DNA from: an uncultured Alistipes sp.
Lineage (GTDB): Bacteria > Bacteroidota > Bacteroidia > Bacteroidales > Rikenellaceae
Assembly: GCA_944326035.1 (NCBI GenBank)
Contig: CALVCS010000009.1
Coordinates: 1-64,000, forward strand
Reading direction: 5' to 3'
Length of the DNA: 64,000 bases
The notes beneath the pieces are model-generated. The model ran no database searches. It was not told where the DNA came from and was given only the letters and a program-made list of their open reading frames with translations. Of this stretch, positions 31,893 to 40,934 are shown piece by piece. The translations under genes and the position numbers were made by a program. Each line of letters starts with the position of its first letter. The first letter of the stretch is position 1.

Positions 31893-32810
31893 ATGACGCA
31901 ACCCTACCATGTTCCCGTGTTGTTGAACGAAAGTATCGAGTCCCTCGATATTCGTCCGCAGGGGACGTATGTCGATGTGACGTTTGGAGGGGGCGGCCAT
32001 TCGCGGGCGATTTTGGAATGCTTGTCGGATCGGGGACGGTTGATCGCCTTCGATCAGGATGCCGATGCGCGGGCTAATCGACCGCAGGATGATCGCTTGT
32101 TGTTCGTGGAGAGCAACTTTCGGTTTCTGCGGACTTGGTTGCGGTATTATGCGATCGACGCGGTCGATGGTATTTTGGCCGATTTGGGGGTTTCGTCTCA
32201 CCATTTCGATAGTGAACAGCGAGGATTTTCCTTTCGTTTCGACGGTCCGCTCGATATGCGGATGAATCAACGTGCCCACATGACGGCGGCCGACGTGGTG
32301 AATCGTTATGAACCGGCGGCTTTGATGACCCTTTTTCGAAATTATGGCGAGTTGGAGGCGCCGCATCGGATCGCGCAGTGTATTGAGCGGGCCCGCACGG
32401 AGGCTCCCATAACGACCATCGGGGCGTTGATCGAGGCGGTTGCGCCGGTGACGCCACGGGGCGGAGAGAGCAAATTTTTGGCGAAGCTGTTCCAGGCGTT
32501 GCGTATCGAAGTGAACGGCGAGATGGAAGCCCTGAAAATGATGCTCGAACAGACTCGGAAAGTGTTGCGGCCGGGGGGACGTTTGGTGGTGATTACGTAC
32601 CATTCGTTGGAAGACCGGCTGGTGAAAAACTTCATGCGTAGCGGGAATTTTGAAGGCCGGGCCGAACAGGACTTTTTTGGACGGGTTCAGACGCCTTTTG
32701 AGGTGTTGACGCGGAAGGCGGTGGTGCCGACTCCAGCGGAGATCGAACGGAATCCGCGTTCCCGGAGCGCCAAAATGAGAGTGTGCCGGTTGAAACCGCT
32801 GACGGAGTAG
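31893..32810 (+). CDS. rsmH: 16S rRNA (cytosine1402-N4)-methyltransferase
   Basis: A 305-residue SAM-dependent methyltransferase modifying C1402 in the ribosomal decoding centre. Visible are HVPVLLNESIESLDI at the N-terminus, the SAM-binding DVTFGGGGHSRAIL, the DLGVSSHHFDSEQRGFSFRFDGPLDMRM signature, FQALRIEVNGEMEAL and the C-terminal ITYHSLEDRLVKNF. In most bacteria rsmH sits at the head of the dcw cluster between mraZ and ftsL/ftsI. Here neither neighbour is present, and a non-coding spacer and a TPR gene follow. Confidence 0.97.
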   Translation: MTQPYHVPVLLNESIESLDIRPQGTYVDVTFGGGGHSRAILECLSDRGRLIAFDQDADARANRPQDDRLLFVESNFRFLRTWLRYYAIDAVDGILADLGVSSHHFDSEQRGFSFRFDGPLDMRMNQRAHMTAADVVNRYEPAALMTLFRNYGELEAPHRIAQCIERARTEAPITTIGALIEAVAPVTPRGGESKFLAKLFQALRIEVNGEMEALKMMLEQTRKVLRPGGRLVVITYHSLEDRLVKNFMRSGNFEGRAEQDFFGRVQTPFEVLTRKAVVPTPAEIERNPRSRSAKMRVCRLKPLTE

Positions 32811-33125
32811 ACGGAACGTGCGGGGGCTGTTGAAGCGATTCTCGGCGTGTGCGGACAGAAGTGTGGAGCGGCGGATGTGCCCTCCGGAGATGGACGTCGA
32901 AAGCAGAAACCCTACTTGCTTGAGGGTAGGAACTGTCGATAGCGAGAAGTTTCTGGGCTGGGATCCGGTTCGGGAAACGACACGAGGAAAGTCCTTTGAA
33001 ACAGAGCGTTCGAAGAGGTATTCGAGAAGAGGCGTTTGTCCGAAGAGGCATTTGTTTGAGGTGAGGCCCCAAAGGAAGGGGTGCGCAGGATGGCGACAAA
33101 GATTATAAATGTATATTGAACCGAT
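32811..33125. other. intergenic region with an imperfect short tandem repeat
   Basis: No gene seen; in particular no ftsL-like single-membrane-segment ORF after rsmH. A repeat based on CGAAGAGGYRTTTGTY recurs about three times at 33011-33056. No exact TAnnTTTG element precedes the TPR gene. Confidence 0.5.
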
Positions 33126-36113
33126 ATGAGAGACAAGTTCTTGTTGTGTGCGGTATGGCTGGTAAGCAGCTGGACGCTTTCCGCTCAGAGCGGTATTTCG
33201 CCCTATGGGGCTGAGTATCACTACAACCGGGGGGTGGAACTCTATGAAAATCAAAAATACGGTTCGGCTCAAGGCGAGTTTCGGAAGGCCGCCGAGGCGT
33301 TGGGAACCGATGATCAGGGGTATCGTATGCGCAGTAGGTATTATATTGCGTTGTGTGCGGCCCAGCAGGGGCAGAATAATGCCGGGGAGTTGTTGCAACG
33401 CTTCGTGGAAGATTACCCGAACTCGATCTACCTGAATGATATCTATTTTGCGTTGGGGCTGATCCAGCAACAACAGGGCGATTATCAGGCCTCCTATAAC
33501 AGTTTCTTGACGGTCAATCCCTATGCATTGAATTTCTCGCGGTTGGACGAATACAACTATCGGATCGGATATGCGGCCTACCAGATCGGCGAAACCGACA
33601 AGGCCTATACCTACTTCCAGCAATGTACGACCGATCCGGCCTATATTCCGCATGCGACCTATTATCGCTCCTATATCGACTATTCGCGTGGCGATTTGGA
33701 GGCGGCTAAACAGGGATTTCTGTCGATCGCCTCGGAGCCGGCCTATGAGCCGATCATTCCGTTTTATCTGTTGCAGATCGAGTTTCAGCAGGGCAATTAC
33801 GACTATGTGGTGACGAACGGCGTACCGTTGTTGAATCAGGCGGGAGAAGGTCGTCGGGCCGAAATTGCCCGGATGTTGAGTGAAGCCTATTTTCATCAGG
33901 GAGACTATGCCAATGCATTGACATACATCAAGATGTATGAAGAACTGGGCGCGCCCATGGGCCGCGAAGAGTTGTATCTGGCGGGTTTCTGCAACTATAA
34001 CCAACTCTATTTCACGCAGGCGATCAATCAATTGTCGGCGGTGGCTTCGGCCCAGGACGAATTGGGTCAGAATGCCGCCTTCCATTTGGGGGATGCCTAT
34101 CTGCAGATGAAGGACAAGAAAAAGGCGCTGGCCGCTTTTGCCTTGGCCTCTTCGGCGGATTTCAATCAACAGGTGAAAGAGGAAGCGATGTTCAACTACG
34201 GGAAGTTGCAGTATGAACAGGGTGGGGGCGCCTTCAACGAAGCGATTACCATTCTGGACGACTATGTGAACCGCTTCCCGAATTCCCCCCATATCGATGA
34301 GGCTCGGGAAGTGTTGCTGGCAGCCTATTTCAATTCGCGGAATTACGAGGCGGCTTATAAGGCGATCGAAGCGGTACGGAATCCCAATAACGACATCAAG
34401 GCCGCGAAACAGAAGATTGCTTATTTCCGGGGGCTGGAATTTTTCGAACAGGGCGATTATGCCCAGGCGTTATCCTTCTTCGATATCGCCGACGCCAATC
34501 GCTTTAACGCCAAATATACGGCTTTGACGCGGTTCTGGCGGGCGGAAACCTTTGCACGCCAGGGACGTTACGATCGGGCGATTCCGCTCTATCAGGAGTA
34601 CCTCCGGCTCTCTCCTTCGGGCGAATATGAAAACAAGGTGGCCTATTATAACCTGGGATACTGCTATTTCAATACGAAAAATTGGGATAAGGCGGCCTCG
34701 TCGTTTAACCGCTTCCTGTCGGTCTATTCGACGCAGGACAACTTGCGCTCGGACACCTACAACCGTCTGGGAGATATTGCTTTTGCACGTCGTGAATATG
34801 CTCAGGCGATCGAAAATTACGATAAGGCGATCCGTTTGTCGGCTCCTTCTTCCGATTATGCTCGTTTCCAACGGGCGATTATGTTGGGGCTGGACGGACA
34901 ACGCGATCGCAAGATCGACGCGCTGTTGTCGATTATTTCCGCCGATCGGGGTGATTATGTGGATGATGCCATGTATGAGTTGGGACGCACCTATGTGCAG
35001 TCCGATCGTTTCCGCGAAGGGGCCTCAGCCCTGAAAAATCTGGTGAGACGCTATCCCGATTCGCCCTATTATCTGCCGGCTTTGACCGAGTTGGGGCTGA
35101 CCTACCGGAACCTGGGTGACCAGACCGAAGCCCTGAAATATTATAAGGCGGTTGTCGATCAATTCCCCAATTCGCGTCAGGCGAAAGATGCCATGTTGAG
35201 CATCCAGGACATCTATGTGGATCGCAACGAAGTGGACTCCTATTTGGCTTATGCCAAAGAGACCGGGATCGAAACCAATGTGGGAGCCATCGAACGGGAT
35301 TCGTTGTCCTTTGCGGCGGCGGATCGGGTCTACCAGGAAGGCAATTCGGCCCGTGCTTTGAGTCTGATGGATAATTATCTGAGACAGTTTCCCAAAGGGG
35401 TTTATCGGGCCGATGCGCTGTATGCCTTGGGCGATTGCTCGCTCAAAGAGGGTAACCGTGCCGGGGCTTTGGCTGCTTTTGAAGAAATTGCTTCGATGCC
35501 CTCCAACAAATACAAAACCCAGGCGTTGCAACAGGCCGCTCGGATGCGGGCCGAGGATAAAGATCATGCGGCTGCGGCAGCTCTGTATCGCGAGCTGAGT
35601 CAGGTCAGCGATCGTTCGCAGGTGATTACCGAGGCGCTGGACGGGTATCTGCAGGAAACAATCGCGACGGGAGATCAGACGGCGATGGCCAAAGCGGCAG
35701 ACGAGGTATTGGCGTCGTCTTTCGTGACTCCGGATCTGACCCGTTCCGCCAACTTTGCCTTGGCCAAGGTTGCCCAGGCCGAAGGTCGGACCGATGCCGC
35801 CCTCGATTTGTACCGTCAGGTGGCCACCGGACGTACGCGAGATGCGGCCGAGAGTCGCTATCAGATGGTCTCCATCCTGTTCCGGCAAGGAAAACTGGAT
35901 GAAGCCGAAAAAGAAGTCTATGCCTTGGCAGAACAGAACTTGCCCTATCAGTATTGGGTGGGCAAGGCCTTTTTGATTCTGGGGGACATTTACGTTCAGA
36001 AGAACGATGCTTTCCAGGCGAAGGCGACCTACCAGAGTATCATCGACGGCTATACGGACAAGACGGATGGGGTCGTAGCGGCCGCCCAGGAAAAAATCAA
36101 TGCATTGAAGTAA
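33126..36113 (+). CDS. large exported TPR-repeat protein
   Basis: A 995-residue protein with a signal peptide (cleavage after LSAQ, residue 21) followed almost entirely by TPR-type helical pairs. Examples are GAEYHYNRGVELYENQKYGSAQGEFRKA, NDIYFALGLIQQQQGDYQASYNSF, VAYYNLGYCYFNTKNWDKAASSFNRF and YNRLGDIAFARREYAQAIENYDKA. Many repeats carry the Bacteroidota periplasmic spacing (D-x-A-x-Y-x-L-G). It likely acts in the periplasm as a scaffold for protein-protein contacts. It lies 27 bases upstream of an outer-membrane barrel gene and the pair is probably one operon. No enzymatic motif was seen and its partner is unknown. Confidence 0.85.
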   Translation: MRDKFLLCAVWLVSSWTLSAQSGISPYGAEYHYNRGVELYENQKYGSAQGEFRKAAEALGTDDQGYRMRSRYYIALCAAQQGQNNAGELLQRFVEDYPNSIYLNDIYFALGLIQQQQGDYQASYNSFLTVNPYALNFSRLDEYNYRIGYAAYQIGETDKAYTYFQQCTTDPAYIPHATYYRSYIDYSRGDLEAAKQGFLSIASEPAYEPIIPFYLLQIEFQQGNYDYVVTNGVPLLNQAGEGRRAEIARMLSEAYFHQGDYANALTYIKMYEELGAPMGREELYLAGFCNYNQLYFTQAINQLSAVASAQDELGQNAAFHLGDAYLQMKDKKKALAAFALASSADFNQQVKEEAMFNYGKLQYEQGGGAFNEAITILDDYVNRFPNSPHIDEAREVLLAAYFNSRNYEAAYKAIEAVRNPNNDIKAAKQKIAYFRGLEFFEQGDYAQALSFFDIADANRFNAKYTALTRFWRAETFARQGRYDRAIPLYQEYLRLSPSGEYENKVAYYNLGYCYFNTKNWDKAASSFNRFLSVYSTQDNLRSDTYNRLGDIAFARREYAQAIENYDKAIRLSAPSSDYARFQRAIMLGLDGQRDRKIDALLSIISADRGDYVDDAMYELGRTYVQSDRFREGASALKNLVRRYPDSPYYLPALTELGLTYRNLGDQTEALKYYKAVVDQFPNSRQAKDAMLSIQDIYVDRNEVDSYLAYAKETGIETNVGAIERDSLSFAAADRVYQEGNSARALSLMDNYLRQFPKGVYRADALYALGDCSLKEGNRAGALAAFEEIASMPSNKYKTQALQQAARMRAEDKDHAAAAALYRELSQVSDRSQVITEALDGYLQETIATGDQTAMAKAADEVLASSFVTPDLTRSANFALAKVAQAEGRTDAALDLYRQVATGRTRDAAESRYQMVSILFRQGKLDEAEKEVYALAEQNLPYQYWVGKAFLILGDIYVQKNDAFQAKATYQSIIDGYTDKTDGVVAAAQEKINALK

Positions 36114-36140
36114 AATCGAAAAAAGAACCCTATAAGCCTT

Positions 36141-37913
36141 ATGAAAAAGCTATTCATATTCGTATCGCTGTTGACGTTGGGCACGTCGGCTGTTCTTCGG
36201 GCGCAGACCGGCGGAGAGCTCAATCGTCAGATGGAGGTGACTCGTGCCTACGAACCCACGGTTCGGGAGGCCTCCAAATTGGACATCAAACCCAATATGG
36301 TGGATACGGTCAAACTGCGTCCGGAATTCGATTACCTGATTCAACCCCAACCGATCAGTTACGGATTTCAGGTAACACCGTTTCGGGCGGCCACGATCAA
36401 TGTCAACGATTATCGCCTCTATACGCCGTTTTATGTCAAGGCTGCGTTGGGGGTTCCGTTCCAGAGTCTGTTGGACTTTTACTACAACACGACCGGGATG
36501 GAAAAAGGGTTTGTGTCGGCCTACCTCAATCACTATGGCAGCTGGAGCAAAATCGAAAACGACAACGGCGTGAAGGCCCCGGCAACGTCCACCTATAATA
36601 AAGTGGGGGCTTTGGGCGAGCGTCGTTTCGGGCGTTATAGCCTCAATGGCGGGATCGGTTACGATTACGACCTGGTCAGTCGTTATGGGTACTATACGGA
36701 CGGAGAACCGTTGGCTGAGACGTTCGATACGACGGCCGACGGTTTGCGTCAATATTTTTCGACCCTGCATGCCCGGGTGGCTTTCGGGGATACGTTCGAA
36801 GATTTGTCGCACTTCAATTTCCGGATCGCTGCTCGGGGCGCTTATTTCAATGATCGGTATGATTACACGCAGACCGATTTCGGAGCGAGCCTCGAACTGG
36901 GCAAATGTTTTGCCGATCGTCATGAGGTGACGTTCGGGGTGCGCTATGACGCCTATCGGGGCAACAACGACTACCAGAACGATCTGGTTACGGTCTCTCC
37001 GTTGTACCATCTCAAGACCGGGAAGTTTGATTTCGCCCTCGGGGTCGATTATACCTTCAATCGGATGACCGATCCGGCCGGGCTCGATCGTACGAGACAG
37101 AAAAACTATTTCTTTCCCCGTTTCCAGATGCGTATCGATGCGACCAGTGGTTATTTCGTACCTTATGTGGAAATTGACGGCCGGGTGCGCAGCAACGACT
37201 ACCGCTCGCTGTCGATGGAAAATTCCTATGTGATGTCGCAGCTGGCTCCCAATACGATCGAATATAATGGTCGGGTGGGATTTACCGGCAGTTTCTCGTC
37301 GTCGTTCTCTTATAAGGTATATGGAGGGGTGTCGCTGCTGAAAGATTTCTTGACGCCGGCCAACTATTATCTGTTGGCGGGCGAACCGACTGCCCCGGAT
37401 CAGCAACCGATGGCTGATACCTATGGCGAGACCTTCCGGATGTTGGCCGATTCGTTGAATTTGTGGACGTTGGGGGTCGATCTGGAAGGCCGTATTTCCG
37501 GTTCTTTTGGGTTGGAAGCTTCGGTACAGTATCAGGGCTTTTCGTCGAGTTCGTATGAACATGTGTCGGGAGAACCCAATCTGATGGCCCGTTTGAACCT
37601 GCGTTACAGCTATCGGGACAAGTTGATCCTGAATCTGGGGGGAACCTTCCAGAGTAGTCGTTATTTCGCCTCGATGATCGACGAGGTGGGGGAATATATT
37701 CCGGTTCTGGAGGGCAATCTGATCGAACGGACTCTGCTGTTTGATAAGGTGAATCCGACGGTCAATTTGTCGTTGAGTGCCGAATATCGCATTTCGCAGA
37801 TGATCGGGGTCTTTGTGCAGGGCAATAACCTGATCAATCAGAAACTCTATCGGTTTTATCACTATCCGGGATTGGGAATCAATCTGTTGGCCGGGGTGAA
37901 ACTGAGTTTTTAG
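36141..37913 (+). CDS. outer-membrane beta-barrel protein, partner of the TPR protein
   Basis: A 590-residue exported protein. The signal peptide is MKKLFIFVSLLTLGTSAVLRAQ. A short conserved periplasmic segment follows (QMEVTRAYEPTVREASKLDIKPN, VKLRPEFDYLIQPQPI), then a TonB-receptor-like barrel of alternating strands ending in LGINLLAGVKLSF with a terminal Phe. There is no plug domain, so it is not a classical TonB-dependent transporter. It resembles Bacteroidota proteins encoded next to large TPR proteins. Role unknown; possibly an outer-membrane assembly or export partner of the TPR protein. A bidirectional terminator follows. Confidence 0.8.
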   Translation: MKKLFIFVSLLTLGTSAVLRAQTGGELNRQMEVTRAYEPTVREASKLDIKPNMVDTVKLRPEFDYLIQPQPISYGFQVTPFRAATINVNDYRLYTPFYVKAALGVPFQSLLDFYYNTTGMEKGFVSAYLNHYGSWSKIENDNGVKAPATSTYNKVGALGERRFGRYSLNGGIGYDYDLVSRYGYYTDGEPLAETFDTTADGLRQYFSTLHARVAFGDTFEDLSHFNFRIAARGAYFNDRYDYTQTDFGASLELGKCFADRHEVTFGVRYDAYRGNNDYQNDLVTVSPLYHLKTGKFDFALGVDYTFNRMTDPAGLDRTRQKNYFFPRFQMRIDATSGYFVPYVEIDGRVRSNDYRSLSMENSYVMSQLAPNTIEYNGRVGFTGSFSSSFSYKVYGGVSLLKDFLTPANYYLLAGEPTAPDQQPMADTYGETFRMLADSLNLWTLGVDLEGRISGSFGLEASVQYQGFSSSSYEHVSGEPNLMARLNLRYSYRDKLILNLGGTFQSSRYFASMIDEVGEYIPVLEGNLIERTLLFDKVNPTVNLSLSAEYRISQMIGVFVQGNNLINQKLYRFYHYPGLGINLLAGVKLSF

Positions 37914-37972
37914 CACCTGGCCGGGGTTCGTGGCATGATGAGCCTCTCGGGGAGGCCGTCCTGCGAAAACAC

Positions 37973-38013
37973 CATAAAAAAGATACCGCCTTTAGGGCGG
38001 TATCTTTTTTATG
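37973..38013. terminator. bidirectional rho-independent terminator
   Basis: A perfect 18-bp stem (37973-37990 with 37996-38013) around TTTAG, with A-runs and T-runs in both arms. It lies between the convergent barrel gene and gcvT and can end both. Confidence 0.92.
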
Positions 38014-38051
38014 AAAACCGGGATGGGAAGAGGCGCTTCCCGAACCGAAGT

Positions 38052-39155
38052 TTATTTGACAAAAGGCAGTTTGACAACGACGGCAGCTACCGGTTTTTGG
38101 CGGATGATGACGTTGATTTCGCTGCCCGGAGCGGCCCATTCGCTGGCGACATACCCCATGCCGATCCCTTTCTTGAGCGAAGGCGACATGGTCCCGGAGG
38201 TCACCGTGCCGATGATGTTGCCGTTTTTGTCGGCCAACTGATAACCATGGCGCGGAATGCCGCGTTCAACCAGTTCGAACCCGACCAGTTTCCGTTTGGG
38301 CCCTTCGGCTTTGATTTTGGCATTCGTTTCGCGGTCGATGAAATCTTTGCCGTCGACGAATTTGGTAATCCAACCCAAACCGGCTTCGATGGGGGAGGTG
38401 GTGTCGTCGATATCGTTTCCGTAGAGGCAGAAGCCTTTTTCCAGACGCAGCGTATCACGAGCACCCAGCCCGATGTTTTTCAGTCCGAATTCGACACCGG
38501 CCTTCCACAGCGCTTCCCACAGTTTGTCTGCATCTTCGTTGGCGACATAAATTTCGCAACCGCCGGCTCCGGTATACCCCGTAGCCGATACGATCGCGTC
38601 GGGAATCCCGGCGACTTCGGTTTTGATGAAGGTGTAGTATTCGAGGTGTTCGACATCGGCTTTCGGGCAGAGTTTCTGCACGATTTTCATAGCCAGCGGT
38701 CCCTGAACCGCCAGTTGGGCAATCTCATCCGAAGCGTTGTAGAGCTCTTTACCGGGCGTGAGGCCGAATTTTTCCCCGACAGCGCAGAGGTGTTTCCAGT
38801 CTTTGTCGACATTGGCGGCGTTGACGACCAGCAGATAGGTTTCGGCATTGATCCGATAGACCAGAATGTCGTCTACGATACCCCCGCGACCATTCGGCAG
38901 GCAGGAATATTGTACCTTGCCATCATACAGAGCGGCGACATTGTTCGAGGTGACATATTGCAGAAAATCGAGGGCTTTGGGGCCTTTGACCCAAATTTCA
39001 CCCATGTGGCTGACGTCGAAGACGCCGGCTTTTTCCCGGACCGTAAGGTGTTCGTCGTTGATTCCTGTAAATTCGATTGGCATGTTGTAGCCGGCGAATT
39101 CAGCCATCCGGGCCCCATTGGCGAGGTGGTACTTGGTGAATGCGGTTGTTTTCAT
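38052..39155 (-). CDS. gcvT: glycine cleavage system aminomethyltransferase (T protein)
   Basis: A 367-residue tetrahydrofolate-dependent enzyme releasing ammonia and transferring the methylene group from the lipoyl-bound intermediate of the glycine cleavage system. Motifs: [24 protein letters not shown] at the N-terminus, [19 protein letters not shown] with the DVSHMGE folate-site signature, [25 protein letters not shown] and [15 protein letters not shown]. The gcvH and gcvP genes are not in this window. Convergent with the barrel gene. Confidence 0.97.
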   Translation of the reverse strand: MKTTAFTKYHLANGARMAEFAGYNMPIEFTGINDEHLTVREKAGVFDVSHMGEIWVKGPKALDFLQYVTSNNVAALYDGKVQYSCLPNGRGGIVDDILVYRINAETYLLVVNAANVDKDWKHLCAVGEKFGLTPGKELYNASDEIAQLAVQGPLAMKIVQKLCPKADVEHLEYYTFIKTEVAGIPDAIVSATGYTGAGGCEIYVANEDADKLWEALWKAGVEFGLKNIGLGARDTLRLEKGFCLYGNDIDDTTSPIEAGLGWITKFVDGKDFIDRETNAKIKAEGPKRKLVGFELVERGIPRHGYQLADKNGNIIGTVTSGTMSPSLKKGIGMGYVASEWAAPGSEINVIIRQKPVAAVVVKLPFVK

Positions 39156-39208
39156 CGATGAAGTTTTGTATTTAGTTTGGTTTGCTTAGTAACGGGTTTT
39201 TGGTTTCG

Positions 39209-39241
39209 ATTGCGAATTTACGGCAAATAATCCTAATTTTA
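39209..39241 (+). promoter_or_regulatory. weak promoter candidate for the M48 protease gene
   Basis: ATTG (39209-39212), 21 bases, then TAATTTTA (39234-39241), each one base from consensus; 33 bases before the ATG. Confidence 0.35.
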
Positions 39242-39274
39242 TACCCTAAAATCGATTTTGATACCCCTTTTACG

Positions 39275-40057
39275 ATGTTGACCGCCCTTCTCATTGCTTT
39301 GTTGATTTATGTATTGGTCGTGACTCGCTGGCCGGTTCGGATTCCCCATCCGGGGATTCAGGCGACGGTGGATGTGCTCAAGGCGGCCGATTTGCGCGAC
39401 GAGGAGGTCGTTCGGATGGCGGCGGCCTATATTCGCTATGCGGATGCCCGCAATGAGGTGGCGACGGAAGACGATCCCTATGCCCGTCGTCTGAAACGGT
39501 TGACCGATCGCTATGAAGCGGTCAATCGGGTTCCACTCAATTTTAAAGTCTATAAGACGAAGGATGTCAATGCTTTTGCGACGGCTGACGGGAGTATTCG
39601 GGTCTTCTCGGGGCTGATGGATCGCATGACGGACGATCAGTTGATGGCGATTATCGGGCATGAAATGGGGCATATCCGCAATCATGATTCGTTGGGGGCC
39701 ATGCGGAAAGCCTATTTGACCTCGGCGGCTCGGGGAGCGTTGAGTGCGGCAGGTGGAGCGTTGGCTGGGCTGAGTGCTTCGCAGTTGGGATCGTTGGCCG
39801 AACGGTATGCGGGGGCCCGGTTTTCGCAGCAACAGGAGTACCGGGCCGATGATTTCAGTTTCGGCTTTTTGGTGCGCAACGGCTATGATCCTCGGGCCAT
39901 GGGAGAGGCATTGGAGCGGTTGCAGAGTCTTTCGATGAAGGGGCCGAGTGGCGTTTCTGATTTTATGCAGCTGTTTTCGACCCATCCGGAGACAGCCCGC
40001 CGGGCGGAACGTATGCGCCACCGGGCCGAGACCTATTTGCGGCGCTTGGAGCGTTAA
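39275..40057 (+). CDS. M48-family zinc metallopeptidase
   Basis: A 260-residue membrane-anchored protease. One N-terminal hydrophobic segment (MLTALLIALLIYVLVVT) is followed by the catalytic helix IIGHEMGHIRNHDS (HExxH near residue 128) and the third zinc ligand Glu in QQEYRADDFSFGFL. FSTHPETARRAERMR near the C-terminus is the typical HtpX/Oma1-like end. I chose the ATG at 39275; the longer frame begins at a TTG at 39182 before any membrane segment. The family degrades misfolded membrane or periplasmic proteins; the substrate here is unknown. Confidence 0.92.
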   Translation: MLTALLIALLIYVLVVTRWPVRIPHPGIQATVDVLKAADLRDEEVVRMAAAYIRYADARNEVATEDDPYARRLKRLTDRYEAVNRVPLNFKVYKTKDVNAFATADGSIRVFSGLMDRMTDDQLMAIIGHEMGHIRNHDSLGAMRKAYLTSAARGALSAAGGALAGLSASQLGSLAERYAGARFSQQQEYRADDFSFGFLVRNGYDPRAMGEALERLQSLSMKGPSGVSDFMQLFSTHPETARRAERMRHRAETYLRRLER

Positions 40058-40163
40058 TCTCCGAGGTGCAGGCGGACTACGAAGACAGCAGAAGCAGAAT
40101 CGACGTCAGAACAACGCTCTTTCGAGAGAATGGGACCGGTTACGGTCGAAACGACCGGAAAAT

Positions 40164-40610
40164 TTAGAAGTATCCCTTTTCTTGGAGCTGTTTCAGTACT
40201 TTTTGACTCAGTTGGAGGCCCCATTGTTGACCGACGGAGAGCAATTCGGCTGAGATTTGTGGACTGACGGTGGCCAGTTTCTGACCGGCCGGGGTTTTGT
40301 AAAAAGCGATGATTTCGTTCAGCTCTTCCTGGCTCAGGTATTTGCGATAGACGGGAACGATCATGATCGCCAGTTCAGCAGGGGCGGTTTTTGTGATTTC
40401 CTGTTCGAGTTCATTCCAATAAGCGTCCGGTATGATTGGAATTTGCTCTTTGAGCATGGACAACATTGAGGGAATAATCTTTTGCAAGACTGCTCCGGAA
40501 CCGGACACGGAGAGCAGTTCTTCGACGCTTTTCAGGTAGTCGTTCGATTGGGCCGCAACAAAGCCGGGCAAACCGAGATATAAACAGAAAACAATCAATA
40601 GTTTTTTCAT
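40164..40610 (-). CDS. exported DUF2059 protein
   Basis: A 148-residue protein with a clear signal peptide (MKKLLIVFCLYLGLPGFVAAQ) and the DUF2059 helical domain. The family block MIVPVYRKYLSQEELNEIIAFYKTPAGQKLA matches the pattern Y.k.fs.eEl..i..FY.sp.G.K. It is probably periplasmic; function unknown. It is a single gene convergent with the M48 protease, with a 106-base spacer. Confidence 0.88.
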   Translation of the reverse strand: MKKLLIVFCLYLGLPGFVAAQSNDYLKSVEELLSVSGSGAVLQKIIPSMLSMLKEQIPIIPDAYWNELEQEITKTAPAELAIMIVPVYRKYLSQEELNEIIAFYKTPAGQKLATVSPQISAELLSVGQQWGLQLSQKVLKQLQEKGYF

Positions 40611-40882
40611 GAGTGTGAGCGGAAAGGTTTATACTTAAACGGTAGAACAAGATAAGAAAAAATTGAAATTTCGAACGATGAGGGTTGTCAGGGGGGATGA
40701 CGCTCGGTTTTATAGGCTTCGAAACGGAGACTTATTAACCGATGAAAAGGGGATAGAAAACGGTGTTGATGGTTTGGATGGAAAGTATGGGTGGTGGTGA
40801 CCCACAAGAGAGGGTTGGGTGCCGATGATGGAAGACGATAGGGGTGGCGGAGAATTCGGACGAACATCCTGATTTAAGATCG
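40611..40882. other. intergenic region between divergent genes
   Basis: No gene seen. No exact TAnnTTTG promoter for the minus-strand DUF2059 gene was found; the plus-strand promoter at its right end is listed separately. Confidence 0.45.
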
Positions 40883-40913
40883 GTTGAAATATCCGCAGGA
40901 AAAATTATCTTTG
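40883..40913 (+). promoter_or_regulatory. promoter of the GH78-like gene
   Basis: GTTG (40883-40886), 19 bases, then TATCTTTG (40906-40913). It is a near-perfect Bacteroidetes promoter and overlaps the first codons of the longest possible reading frame, so translation must start downstream of it. Confidence 0.75.
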
Positions 40914-40934
40914 CGAGAGGCCCGTTTTGAGGGT

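Noticed and set aside
32985..32997. GAGGAAAGTCC word resembling the RNase P RNA core
   Set aside because: The following bases do not continue the conserved region, the matching 3' conserved segment is absent and the spacer is too short.
31866..34292. Minus-strand open frame of 808 codons
   Set aside because: Crosses rsmH, a spacer and the TPR gene on the other strand; composition is typical of an antisense shadow.
36150..37916. Minus-strand open frame of 588 codons
   Set aside because: Exactly opposite the outer-membrane barrel gene, whose signal peptide and terminal Phe support the plus strand.
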